DNA of 21,752 bases, from positions 1 to 21,752 of the IMG/VR virus record IMGVR_UViG_3300002835_001258; one strand, written 5' to 3'. Source of the stretch: a virus. The position numbers and the translations under genes were made by a program. Positions within the stretch are counted from its first letter, which is position 1. Each line of letters opens with the position of its first letter. Below are positions 5,241 to 12,507 of the stretch, piece by piece. The notes under the pieces are model-generated. The model ran no database searches. It saw only the letters and a list, made by a program, of their open reading frames with translations, and had not been told where the DNA came from.

Positions 5241-5929
5241 TGAGTAATGACAACCTTGCTGGCGTGTTTGGTGAGTACGGCGACGCACGATGCGTTCCTG
5301 ACCGCATGTCATCGAAGTGGTCGTTTCCAACCAAGGCGTTTGGGATCACGTTTCGCAGCCGAACGGAAGCGCGATGGGCGATGGTGTTCAATGCGTTGAC
5401 AGAACACTGGGCCTATGAACCCGAGTTATTCAAGTTCCGCGAGTTTTGGTACAAGCCGGACTTTTATCTTTACGATGACGAGACGTTCGTCGAGGTGAAG
5501 CCGGACCACGTTAGCAAGACAGAAGCCCGCAAGATTTTGAATGTTTGCGTGAGGACAAGCCGCCCTGTGTTATTGCTTCGCGGCAACCCGTCGCGAGACA
5601 TTCAGAAGTGCGCAGTATTCAACAAGGCGACAAGCGGCTTTTATTTTGAGCACAGAAGGTTTGCCGATGGATGCTGCCCCTCTGGCGGGGCGGTATGTCC
5701 AGAGAATGAGTATTGCGACACGGAATGGTGCGACTTCTCGAAGGCGAACATCTTTCTTGATAGCGGCTGCGAGGTCGTAAGGACCATCGGCAGTTCTGCT
5801 GCGGAAAGTTTTTTGACGCAAAAGTGTCGATTCTGTGGTCCATGCGTTGATTACATGGAACGCTCCGGAATCGCTATTGGTAGAACCTGGGACAACGTAG
5901 ACAACGCAGCCGCACACATTTTCGGCTGA
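5240..5929 (+). CDS. PD-(D/E)xK nuclease-like protein with Cys-rich tail
   Basis: 229 residues. The N-terminal half carries the restriction-endonuclease-fold signature: Glu43 in SRTEARWA, Asp74 in YKPDF and Glu85-Val-Lys87 in TFVEVKP, at the spacing seen in TnsA-like and phage endonucleases. The C-terminal half has nine cysteines between 145 and 202, including CRFCGPC at 196-202, which suggests one or two zinc sites. It probably cuts DNA, with the zinc region for target binding, during recombination, replication or host DNA breakdown. ATG 5240 overlaps the preceding stop; GTG 5237 is an alternative. Base composition looks lower in GC than neighbours, which may mean later acquisition. Activity is inferred from motifs only. 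Confidence 0.72.
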   Translation: MSNDNLAGVFGEYGDARCVPDRMSSKWSFPTKAFGITFRSRTEARWAMVFNALTEHWAYEPELFKFREFWYKPDFYLYDDETFVEVKPDHVSKTEARKILNVCVRTSRPVLLLRGNPSRDIQKCAVFNKATSGFYFEHRRFADGCCPSGGAVCPENEYCDTEWCDFSKANIFLDSGCEVVRTIGSSAAESFLTQKCRFCGPCVDYMERSGIAIGRTWDNVDNAAAHIFG

Positions 5930-5939
5930 GAGAACAGCA

Positions 5940-7601
5940 ATGCAACTCCGTTACTACCAATCCGAAGCTATCGATGCCGCTTGGAACTACCTGCGGAACA
6001 ACGACGGCAATCCGTGCATCGAGATTCCGACCGGCGGCGGGAAGTCGGCGATTATCGCCACGATGGCGCGGCAAGCCGTCGAACAATGGGAAGGCCGCGT
6101 CGTCATCCTGTCACACGTTCGGGAACTGGTTTCGCAGGTCGCGGGGACAATCGCCAAGATCGCGCCGAATCTCCCGATGGGGATTTACTCGGCTGGTCTG
6201 GGCCTCAAGCAAACACGCGAGCCGGTCATCGTGGCCGGGATTCAATCCATCTACAAACAGGCGTTTCGGGCCGGTCCGTTCGACATCATCATCGTCGACG
6301 AAGCGCAACTCATTCCGCCGAGCGGCGACGGCATGTATCGGCAGTTTATCGACGAGTGCAAGATTGCTCGCCCGACGGTCCGAGTTATCGGCCTGACGGC
6401 GACACCGTACCGCATGTCGACGGGCCTGATTTGTCACCCGGAAAACGTGCTCAATGAAATCTGCTACCGCGTCTCCGTCAAAACGCTGATCGATCAAGGC
6501 TACCTGTCGCGGCTGCGGTCGAAGCGAGGTGTGTCGGCGGACCTGTCGCAAGTCCACAAGCGGGGCGGCGAGTACATCGAAGCCGAGATGCAAGCGGCAA
6601 TGATGGGTGTTGTTCGGCCTGCGGTCGCTGAAATGCTGCGGTTGGCCGAAGGTCGAAAGTCGTGCCTCGTGTTCTGTGCGGGAGTGGCGCATGCCGAAAC
6701 AGTTCTCAACCTTCTCCGCGAGGCGGGCGAGGATGCGGACCTCGTGACCGGCGACACGCTTCTCCCGATCCGTGACGAGATCATCGGTCGGTTCAAAGCC
6801 GGTCGCCTGCGGTGGCTGGTAAATGTGACGGTCCTGACGGTCGGGTTCGACGCGCCGAACGTCGATTGCGTGGCGATCCTGCGGGCGACCCTGTCGCCGG
6901 GGCTGTTCTACCAAATGGTCGGGCGGGGGTTCCGCTTGGCCGAAGGGAAGCAAGATTGCCTTGTGCTCGATTTCGGGTCGAACCTCGATGTTCACGGGCC
7001 GGTCGACCAAATCATCGCGAAGGACGCCCGACGACCGGGCGAAGCTGGCGAAGCGGTCGTCAAGAAGTGTCCGCAGTGCGGGGATATCTGTTTCGCCTCG
7101 ATCCGGTTTTGCCCAGGTTGTGGCCACGAGTTTTTCACGCCGAAGCCCAGGCACGATCCGACGGCGACCGACGCGGCGGTGTTGTCGTCTGAAGTGCAGG
7201 TCGAGGAAGCCGATGTTGCATCCGTGACGTACAGCAAGCACGTCAAGCGGGCCTCGTCGATGGAAGAGATGGACAACCCAAAGCCGCCGACGATGCGGGT
7301 GGATTACCACATTGGAAACATGCTGACGGTCTCGGAGTGGGTGTGCATCGAGCACGAGGGATTCGCGTTGGCGAAGGCCCATTTGTGGTGGTCAGCACGC
7401 ACGCACGAGGCGTTTCCGGAGTCGGTCGTCGAGGCCGTGCAAATGTGCAAAGCGGGCCTCGTGGGGCAGCCGACGCGGATTCGCTACCGGACCAAGCCGG
7501 GCAGCCGGTGGCCGGAGATCGTGGGATTCGAGGGAATCGAGAAGCCGGAAGTCGATCCGGAGTTTATACCGAATTTTGAAGAGCAAGAGGTGCCATTTTG
7601 A
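5940..7601 (+). CDS. DEAD/DEAH-box SF2 DNA helicase
   Basis: 553 residues. It has the full SF2 set: Q-motif-like LRYYQSEA, motif I PTGGGKS (30-36), motif II DEAQ (120-123), motif III TATP (153-156), GFD near 302 and motif VI QMVGRGFR (325-332). This is the UvsW/XPB-like type common in phage early modules, where it unwinds branched DNA. A zinc ribbon follows at 377-394 (CPQC...CPGC), then a C-terminal domain with VDYHIGNMLTVSEWVCIEHE that recurs in phage helicases. The final residues FEEQEVPF resemble the acidic tip of SSB proteins. The stop overlaps the TTG start of the primase gene. It probably works with the neighbouring primase-helicase and RusA. Confidence 0.93.
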   Translation: MQLRYYQSEAIDAAWNYLRNNDGNPCIEIPTGGGKSAIIATMARQAVEQWEGRVVILSHVRELVSQVAGTIAKIAPNLPMGIYSAGLGLKQTREPVIVAGIQSIYKQAFRAGPFDIIIVDEAQLIPPSGDGMYRQFIDECKIARPTVRVIGLTATPYRMSTGLICHPENVLNEICYRVSVKTLIDQGYLSRLRSKRGVSADLSQVHKRGGEYIEAEMQAAMMGVVRPAVAEMLRLAEGRKSCLVFCAGVAHAETVLNLLREAGEDADLVTGDTLLPIRDEIIGRFKAGRLRWLVNVTVLTVGFDAPNVDCVAILRATLSPGLFYQMVGRGFRLAEGKQDCLVLDFGSNLDVHGPVDQIIAKDARRPGEAGEAVVKKCPQCGDICFASIRFCPGCGHEFFTPKPRHDPTATDAAVLSSEVQVEEADVASVTYSKHVKRASSMEEMDNPKPPTMRVDYHIGNMLTVSEWVCIEHEGFALAKAHLWWSARTHEAFPESVVEAVQMCKAGLVGQPTRIRYRTKPGSRWPEIVGFEGIEKPEVDPEFIPNFEEQEVPF

Positions 7602-9712
7602 ACGAGCGAAACCGACTGCACGAAGCGGCGGTGCGGCTTGCCGAGTACGGTTACAAGGTGTTCCCGTGCGTACCTGGGGCGAAGAATCCCATCGTCGCAC
7701 ACGGGTTCAAGGACGCAACCACGGATGAAGCCACGATTGCGACATGGTGGGCGGGAACACCGAACGCAAACGTCGGCGTTGCCACGGAGGGCATTTACGT
7801 TATCGACATCGACCCGATGGAGGACGGGTCGCCCAACTATTGGATGAACACCCTGACGGTCGAGCAGGTCGAGGAGCTTGCCAAAGCGCCGCAAACGATC
7901 ACGCCGCGCAACGGGGTTCACCTGTGGTTCCGTCAGCCGGACGGGATCGAGTTGCGGAACACGGGCCGGGGCGAAATCGCGCCACGGGTCGACACGCGGG
8001 GGACCGGTGGCTACGTGCTCGTGCCGCCGTCGGTGGTGAAGGAACACGGGGCGTACTGGTTCTCGCCTGGCCGTGAATTGGACTGCGGACCGGACGAATT
8101 GCCGGTCGTCCCGCAGTGGATCGTGGACATCCTCGACTTGGCCAAGAGGCCGAAGGCGACCGCGCCCGCGGAATCGTCGGGAACAGATTCCGTCGAGGAC
8201 ATCCCCGAGGGCCAGCGGAACAACACGCTGACAAGCATCGCGGGCGGATATCGGCGGATCGGCATGAGCCGGGACGCTATCGCCGCGGCGCTGCAGGTCG
8301 CCAACGTGGAGCGATGCAAACCGCCCCTCGATCCGGCGGAAGTCGACAAGATCGCGACAAGCATGTTGCGGTACGAAGTTGACCAAACGGCGCAGGCGGT
8401 TGCGGAGGGGTGGGCGGATCAAGAGACGAGCGAGGAAGACGAGCGAGGGCCTAAAGACCCCGGCAAGTTCCCGCAACACCTGCTGCAAGTCGGCGGGATC
8501 GTCGAAAAGATCATCGCTTACAACCTCGCGACCTCGCACCGTCCGCAGCCGGAATTGGCTTTGATGGGGGCCATCTGCCTGCTGTCGACGATCACCGGGC
8601 GGAAGGTCGAGGACGAATACCGGACACGGACGAATCTGTACGTCATCGGGCTTTGTCCGGCGGGCGGCGGGAAGGACCACGCCCGGCGGCTGAACAAGGA
8701 AATCCTCGCTGAAGCGGACATGGTCCAATACATCGGCAATGAAGACTTTAAGAGCGGGTCGGGCCTGCTTTCGGCGCTGCACGAACATCAATCGTTACTG
8801 TTCCAGATTGACGAGCTTGGGAAGTGGCTCCAGCAGATTGCGAACGGCGGGAACGGGTCCGGGGCCGGGTTCCTGCGGGACGTGGTCAAAGCCCTGTTGA
8901 ACGTCTACACATCGGCCCGGAGCATCATCAAGACCGGGGCACAAGCGGATGTGAACAAGGTCAAGACGATCAAGCAGCCGCACGCGGTCATTTACGCAAC
9001 GAGCATCCCGACGAACGTGCTCGAAAGCCTGAGTGTCGAGAACGTCAACGACGGGTTCCTGTCGCGGACGCTGATCGTCGAGTCGAGTGTTGGCCGGTCG
9101 CGGGAGAAGGCACCGCAGAACATCGATATCCCGACGGAGATTCTGGACTACGTCCGCTGGTGGGGTGCCTACACGCCCGAGGGGAATCTCGGCTCGATCA
9201 ACCCGGTTGCCCGGAAGATGCAAACCGATCCGGACGGGGCCGAACTGTATCGGGAGTTGTCGGCGCTGGCGGAAGCTGAGCAGGACGCTTGGCCGGAATA
9301 CGCGGGGTTGTGGGTCCGGTCGTCGGAGATGGCTCGCAAGCTGGCGATCCTGCACCAGTTGAGTTTGGACCGTGAAGCGGTCGAGGTGGGGGTGCGGTCG
9401 GTCTCCTGGGCGTGCGAATTCATTGAGTACGCCATCTCGCGGGCTGTGTTCCTCGCTCATGAGTGGGTGGCCGACGGCAAGTTCGAGAAGTTGCTCAAAC
9501 GGATCGTGCGCGTCGTTCGGGCCGGTAAGTCCGGAATCAGCCGCTACCAGATCACCCGTGCGGTCAGCAATGTGCCAACACGGGAGATCGACGAGGCCAT
9601 CCAACGACTGATTCACGACGGTCGCATCAAGAAGGTTTCCCGTAAGACGGGTGGCCGACCTGCGGATGTGTACACCGTCAACTCAGCAGAGACACCTATG
9701 ATGGATGTGTAA
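7598..9712 (+). CDS. Prim-pol primase fused to DUF3987 helicase-like domain
   Basis: 704 residues. N-terminal bifunctional primase-polymerase domain (about 5-180): VIDID with Asp70 and Asp72, His108 in GVHLWF, and Asp132 before GGYVLVPPS form the expected metal and nucleotide sites. A PriCT-like segment lies at about 205-260. The DUF3987 ATPase-like part has Walker A GLCPAGGGKD (351-360) and Walker B LLFQIDE (400-406). A winged-helix-like end (about 625-690) could bind DNA. It is probably the replicative primase-helicase. Walker A ends in Asp where Ser/Thr is usual; phage relatives I recall carry GK(E/D)H. Start is TTG 7598 with AAGAGG upstream and a TTGA overlap; its 3' end lies inside the first iteron-like repeat. 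Confidence 0.93.
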   Translation: MNERNRLHEAAVRLAEYGYKVFPCVPGAKNPIVAHGFKDATTDEATIATWWAGTPNANVGVATEGIYVIDIDPMEDGSPNYWMNTLTVEQVEELAKAPQTITPRNGVHLWFRQPDGIELRNTGRGEIAPRVDTRGTGGYVLVPPSVVKEHGAYWFSPGRELDCGPDELPVVPQWIVDILDLAKRPKATAPAESSGTDSVEDIPEGQRNNTLTSIAGGYRRIGMSRDAIAAALQVANVERCKPPLDPAEVDKIATSMLRYEVDQTAQAVAEGWADQETSEEDERGPKDPGKFPQHLLQVGGIVEKIIAYNLATSHRPQPELALMGAICLLSTITGRKVEDEYRTRTNLYVIGLCPAGGGKDHARRLNKEILAEADMVQYIGNEDFKSGSGLLSALHEHQSLLFQIDELGKWLQQIANGGNGSGAGFLRDVVKALLNVYTSARSIIKTGAQADVNKVKTIKQPHAVIYATSIPTNVLESLSVENVNDGFLSRTLIVESSVGRSREKAPQNIDIPTEILDYVRWWGAYTPEGNLGSINPVARKMQTDPDGAELYRELSALAEAEQDAWPEYAGLWVRSSEMARKLAILHQLSLDREAVEVGVRSVSWACEFIEYAISRAVFLAHEWVADGKFEKLLKRIVRVVRAGKSGISRYQITRAVSNVPTREIDEAIQRLIHDGRIKKVSRKTGGRPADVYTVNSAETPMMDV

Positions 9713-9716
9713 TAAG
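9696..9716 (+). repeat. Iteron-like repeat copy 1
   Basis: Copy 1 of a 21-bp repeat, CTATGATGnATGTGTAATAAG, with G at the variable position. It covers the last codons and stop of the primase gene and is preceded by ACAC, as in copy 3. The copy begins a 15-bp inverted repeat with 9735-9749. Confidence 0.8.
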
Positions 9717-9749
9717 GTTAGTCATGTTGTCTAGACCTTATTACGCATC
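9704..9749. repeat. 15-bp inverted repeat holding an inverted iteron copy
   Basis: GATGTGTAATAAGGT (9704-9718) and ACCTTATTACGCATC (9735-9749) are reverse complements except for one position that can pair as G-U. The 16-base middle includes the palindrome GTCTAGAC. On DNA this is an inverted fourth partial copy of the iteron. In RNA it would be a long hairpin after the primase stop, without a following T-run. Confidence 0.75.
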
Positions 9750-9823
9750 TGACGTATCTCGCCCGTGTGTGTGTGAGTGGCGGTCTGTGACGCTGGGTAA
9801 GCTGGGTGGTCTGGTGTCTGATT

Positions 9824-9883
9824 TCTCTCTCTCTCTCTCTATGATGTATGTGTAATAAGTATGAGAGTAAGAGAGAGAGAGGG
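9824..9883. repeat. CT tract and GA tract flanking iteron copy 2
   Basis: (CT)8 at 9825-9840 and (AG)6 at 9870-9881 are complementary dinucleotide tracts on either side of iteron copy 2 (9839-9859). They could form a 12-bp or longer stem, slide, or form non-B DNA (mirror or triplex-prone purine tract). Such tracts stand out in this GC-rich window and occur only here. Confidence 0.75.
9839..9859 (+). repeat. Iteron-like repeat copy 2
   Basis: The same 21-bp unit with T at the variable position. It lies directly against the end of the CT tract and 10 bases before the GA tract. Confidence 0.8.
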
Positions 9884-9912
9884 TAGGGATTTTCCCATAC
9901 CAGCACATACAC

Positions 9913-9933
9913 CTATGATGAATGTGTAATAAG
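9913..9933 (+). repeat. Iteron-like repeat copy 3
   Basis: The same 21-bp unit with A at the variable position, preceded by ACAC as in copy 1. It ends 17 bases before the rusA ATG, so a protein bound here could also control rusA translation or transcription. With copies 1 and 2 it spans the 238-bp gap 9713-9950, my best candidate for the phage replication origin. Confidence 0.8.
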
Positions 9934-9950
9934 TCTATCGAGGATTGCTT

Positions 9951-10331
9951 ATGCGTCTTGGCACGGAAGCACTGCGGATCGAACTGCCTTGGCCACCGTC
10001 GGCTAACTCGATTTGGCGACGGGCGGGGCGGCGGATGCACCTGAGCGCCAAGGCGGTCAGATTCCACGCCGGGGTGATGGCTGCGGTATTGGCCGTCCGG
10101 GGCGACCGGAAGCTGTCTGGACGCATTTGTGTGTGTTTGGAAGCGTATCCGCCAGACCGGCGGAAGCGGGATATCGACAACCTGGTCAAGCCGACTCTCG
10201 ACGCGCTGACGAAGGCGGGTGTCTGGCTGGATGACGAGCAGGTCGAGGAATTGACGATCCGGCGGCTGAACGTCAGTCGCGGCGGGCTACTGGTGGCGGA
10301 AATCTACGAACGGAAAGGCGGTGGCGAATGA
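9951..10331 (+). CDS. rusA: RusA-family Holliday junction resolvase
   Basis: 126 residues, the normal RusA length. The conserved block PPDRRKRDIDNLVKPTLDAL contains Asp74-Ile-Asp76-Asn77, matching the metal-binding aspartates of RusA, followed by GVWLDDEQVEEL with two more acidic residues. RusA is a homodimer that cuts Holliday junctions to resolve recombination and replication intermediates. The start ATG 9951 is chosen over TTG 9945 because GAGGA (9940-9944) sits 6 bases upstream. The gene follows the origin-like repeats and overlaps the next gene by ATGA, opening the run of small genes up to 14399. Confidence 0.94.
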   Translation: MRLGTEALRIELPWPPSANSIWRRAGRRMHLSAKAVRFHAGVMAAVLAVRGDRKLSGRICVCLEAYPPDRRKRDIDNLVKPTLDALTKAGVWLDDEQVEELTIRRLNVSRGGLLVAEIYERKGGGE

Positions 10332-10735
10332 GTGCTGACACAACCCCAACCCCCGAAGGCTGGCATGAGTTCTGGCCGTGCTTCATTCGCAAGCATGGGG
10401 ACAAGACTGCGGTGCTCGATCACTCGTCTGTAAGCGGTTGGTGGTGCCGCATTCACAGGCACGAGAATTTGGAAGAGGAAAATGGGTTCCTGCCACTCGC
10501 CGGCGCCGTCGCATGGGCCAACGAGCAACTCGGCGTGCCGAAGCCGGTCGTGGTTCACGAGCGGGGATTCGACGACGGCAGCGTTCTCGTGTGGCGAGAG
10601 GACGGCAAGGCGTCGGCGCGGGTTAGTCATGACCAAGGTTCTTTGCTTTGGTACATCGATGGATTGGACGAGGACCGTGGAGCAAGAGAATCTGCCCTGA
10701 CCGCTGCCCACGATTACGTGAGGGGGGGGCAATGA
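10328..10735 (+). CDS. Hypothetical phage protein (135 aa)
   Basis: 135 residues, starting four bases inside rusA (ATGA), so translation is probably coupled. The start MSADTTPTPEGWHEFWPCF and aromatic, charged composition (SGWWCRIHRHENLEEENGF) are typical of small phage proteins with beta structure. HDQGSLLWYIDGLDED and a C-terminal helix TAAHDYVRG follow. No metal-binding or catalytic motif is complete and no membrane segment is seen. Family not recognised. A run of seven G near the end (10724-10730) could be a slippage or sequencing-error site. Confidence 0.7.
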   Translation: MSADTTPTPEGWHEFWPCFIRKHGDKTAVLDHSSVSGWWCRIHRHENLEEENGFLPLAGAVAWANEQLGVPKPVVVHERGFDDGSVLVWREDGKASARVSHDQGSLLWYIDGLDEDRGARESALTAAHDYVRGGQ

Positions 10736-10932
10736 GCGAGCAACCGCAACAAGGCGACGTGTGGGAGAGGGATGGAAGGCGTCGCGTCGTTGATCGCGTC
10801 GTCGGAGAAACCAAAATCGGATTCGACGTGTGGTGGAACGGGAGAACGTATCCGACTTGGTGTACGACGTGGAGAGCGTGGGCATCGAAGGCCAAGCTGA
10901 TCGAGCGAAACGGAAAGGCGGTGGAAGCGTGA
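10732..10932 (+). CDS. Small GDVWE-family protein, copy A (66 aa)
   Basis: 66 residues, ATGA overlap with the gene before and GTGA with the gene after. It starts MSEQPQQGDVWERDGRR and ends with WCTTWRAWASKAKLIE. It resembles the 56-residue product at 12901-13071, sharing the GDVWE(R/S)D start and a C-terminal W..WA..A helix, so the two look like paralogs. The fold is probably a small SH3-like beta barrel, by general appearance only. Function unknown. Confidence 0.68.
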   Translation: MSEQPQQGDVWERDGRRRVVDRVVGETKIGFDVWWNGRTYPTWCTTWRAWASKAKLIERNGKAVEA

Positions 10933-11177
10933 AACTCGACCCGAACTCACCGGCGTATCCGGTGGAATGTGATTACGTCGATGGCGTGCCTCGTGGTCGC
11001 CAGACAGCCAGTAGAGCGGGGTACGAGACCGGCCTTACCGTGCGGCAGGAGTTTGCCAAACACATGATGGGCAACCTTCTGGTTGGCGTTGACAAGCCGA
11101 ATATGCAGGTCTGTGCGAGTCTCGCTGTCGAAGCCGCCGACGCCTTGATCGCCCAGTTGAACAAGGAGACAGCATGA
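10929..11177 (+). CDS. Hypothetical phage protein (82 aa), GLTxRxxFA type
   Basis: 82 residues from GTG 10929 (GTGA overlap, GGTGGA upstream). The segment GLTVRQEFAKHMMGNLL followed by a C-terminal AVEAADALIAQLNKE helix is the pattern of a widespread phage/prophage family of about 80-100 residues, with unknown role, in which GLT-R-x-FAAxAMQGLL precedes a helix ending ADALI. The N-terminal part, DPNSPAYPVECDYVDG, is loose. It lies in the run of coupled small genes, directly before the NUDIX gene. Confidence 0.72.
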   Translation: MKLDPNSPAYPVECDYVDGVPRGRQTASRAGYETGLTVRQEFAKHMMGNLLVGVDKPNMQVCASLAVEAADALIAQLNKETA

Positions 11178-11806
11178 CCGACGAACGAGTCCTGTGTGTG
11201 CCGAGTGCGTTTTGGAACTTCATCGCCGACGCTGGATACAGCCACTCCGACAGGCTGGGTGCGTTGCTTGCACAAGCGACCTACCGCAACCGCAAGACGC
11301 CGAACGACGACGGCCCGCCAGCCGAAGAGGACGAGCGATGGGTGCAACTCATCCCCTACGTTCTCGTGTTCGACGAACGCGGGCAAATCCTTTCTTACAA
11401 CCGTGGCGACAAAGGCGGCGAAAACCGTCTCGGCGGGAAGTGGTCCTGCGGCTTCGGCGGGCACGTCAACGACAAGGATGAAGGCTGGCTCGGCGGCATC
11501 GTGCGTGAGCTTCGCGAGGAGCTTTGCTTCACTGCCGCGATTGTCCCGCCGGAGACGCTTTTCGGCGTTGGCGATTGGGCTGTCCTGTCCGGCCCGCTCG
11601 GCTTCCTGCGTGACGACTCAACGCCTGTCGGTCGCGTGCATCTCGGGGTGCTGTACGAGATCAAGGCCGGGAGCGTGACACCGAAGGAAGACGTGGCTTG
11701 GACGTGGTCGAGTGTTGGGTTGCTTCGGCGGATGGCGGAGAAGAATCCGGACGACCTCGAAAAATGGTCGCGGATGGCTCTGGACGTGCTGAAAGGCGGT
11801 GCGTGA
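11174..11806 (+). CDS. NUDIX-family phosphohydrolase
   Basis: 210 residues. The NUDIX helix is at about 96-119: GGHVNDKDE, then seven residues, then RELREEL; Arg111, Glu112, Glu115 and Glu116 are the expected metal-binding set. The first Gly-to-Glu spacing is one or more residues longer than the classic box. The upstream block LIPYVLVFDERGQILSYNRG and KGGENRLGGKWSCGFGGH closely recall a NUDIX phosphoesterase subgroup of bacteria and phages, so the protein probably hydrolyses a nucleoside diphosphate-linked compound in the cytoplasm. In a phage this could clean up nucleotides or remove a host alarm signal, but the substrate cannot be read from sequence. Overlaps both neighbours (ATGA, TGATG). 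Confidence 0.87.
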   Translation: MTDERVLCVPSAFWNFIADAGYSHSDRLGALLAQATYRNRKTPNDDGPPAEEDERWVQLIPYVLVFDERGQILSYNRGDKGGENRLGGKWSCGFGGHVNDKDEGWLGGIVRELREELCFTAAIVPPETLFGVGDWAVLSGPLGFLRDDSTPVGRVHLGVLYEIKAGSVTPKEDVAWTWSSVGLLRRMAEKNPDDLEKWSRMALDVLKGGA

Positions 11807-12138
11807 TGGACCCGGTGCGACTGCGAGAGTTGATTGCGTTGATGCGAAAGGGCATCGACACATACCTCGAACGCAAAGAGTTGCTTGATGCGGACGAACT
11901 CCTCACCTGCCCCGAACCACTGACGCTCGCGAGGGCTGTCGAGGTGGTTGGGCGGGAGCCGGATCACGGTTCCGGTAGGTTTTGGAGTTGGCATGGGGGC
12001 ATTCACCTCACAAAGAACACACACGAAGATCGAGTTTCGATCCTGAAGGTCGATGAGGTGTACGAGAACATTTACCTGCCAACGGTCGGCCAATTCGCGT
12101 GCATGGTGTTGGCTGCGAAACAGGGGGTGGGGGGATGA
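11806..12138 (+). CDS. Hypothetical protein (110 aa)
   Basis: 110 residues starting at ATG 11806, one base overlapping the NUDIX stop. The N-terminal 35 residues form a charged helix (RLRELIALMRKGIDTYLERK), then PEPLTLARAVEVVG, an aromatic GRFWSWHGGIHL segment, and a C-terminal helix CMVLAAKQ. It looks soluble and mixed alpha/beta. No signal peptide or known catalytic motif. The next gene starts four bases before its stop. Family not recognised. Confidence 0.68.
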   Translation: MDPVRLRELIALMRKGIDTYLERKELLDADELLTCPEPLTLARAVEVVGREPDHGSGRFWSWHGGIHLTKNTHEDRVSILKVDEVYENIYLPTVGQFACMVLAAKQGVGG

Positions 12139-12329
12139 AGCTCTACGCGGTGTACGGTCTTGATGGGTATCCGGTGAGACCTCCAGAGACAACCGAGTCC
12201 AAGGCTTGGAACCGGGTTGCGAGGTTTATCGGGATGTCCGTTGACGAGTTGAAGGACAGAAGGGGCTACACCTGCGAGGAAGTCGAAATCGTGCGGAAGG
12301 GGGAGCGGGATGCGTCTGAAAAAGAATGA
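12135..12329 (+). CDS. Hypothetical protein (64 aa)
   Basis: 64 residues from ATG 12135, ATGA overlap with the gene before; a G-rich stretch serves as ribosome site. It begins MKLYAVYGLDGYPVRPPE, has a helix KAWNRVARFIGMSVDELKD, then GYTCEEVEIV and a charged tail. It may be a small adaptor or inhibitor-type protein; nothing decides. The last 20 bases overlap the next gene, in another frame. Confidence 0.65.
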   Translation: MKLYAVYGLDGYPVRPPETTESKAWNRVARFIGMSVDELKDRRGYTCEEVEIVRKGERDASEKE

Positions 12330-12507
12330 GTGGTGGATGGTGGTTTTACCAAATGGCGAGATTTGGCCGAACAGCGCACGCGGCACGAAAAAGGAATCGC
12401 AAGAGGTGCTTGCGAGCGTGCAGTACCAGTGGTGTTACTGGAAGAAGCAAGGCTACCGCTGCGTGGTGGTCGTGATTGCGGAGGTGAAGCGTGGCAAAGC
12501 AACCTGA
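12310..12507 (+). CDS. Hypothetical protein (65 aa), Trp/Tyr-rich
   Basis: 65 residues starting at 12310 with GGGGGAGCGGG directly upstream. It overlaps the previous gene by 20 bases and the next by 17, longer than most joins in this run. The sequence is beta-like at the N-terminus (EWWMVVLPNGEIWP), has a helix SQEVLASVQYQWCYWKKQ and a strand CVVVVIAEVKR: a small beta-alpha-beta protein. Basic overall. Family unknown. Confidence 0.62.
   Translation: MRLKKNEWWMVVLPNGEIWPNSARGTKKESQEVLASVQYQWCYWKKQGYRCVVVVIAEVKRGKAT

Noticed and set aside
6111-7382. 423-codon minus-strand frame over the helicase
   Set aside because: Composition is Arg/His/Asp-rich, no motif, no ribosome site; it is a GC-rich shadow of the helicase.
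7484-8791. 435-codon minus-strand frame over the primase start
   Set aside because: Shadow of the primase-helicase; no family pattern and unlikely residue composition.
9704-9749. Inverted repeat as an intrinsic terminator after the primase gene
   Set aside because: The stem is long but no T-run follows on the + strand, and one arm is a repeat copy; the origin reading explains more, though read-through control is not excluded.
9718-9912. 64-codon minus-strand frame in the repeat region
   Set aside because: Built from the CT/GA tract (repeated Arg-Glu and Ser-Leu); it is low-complexity, not a gene.
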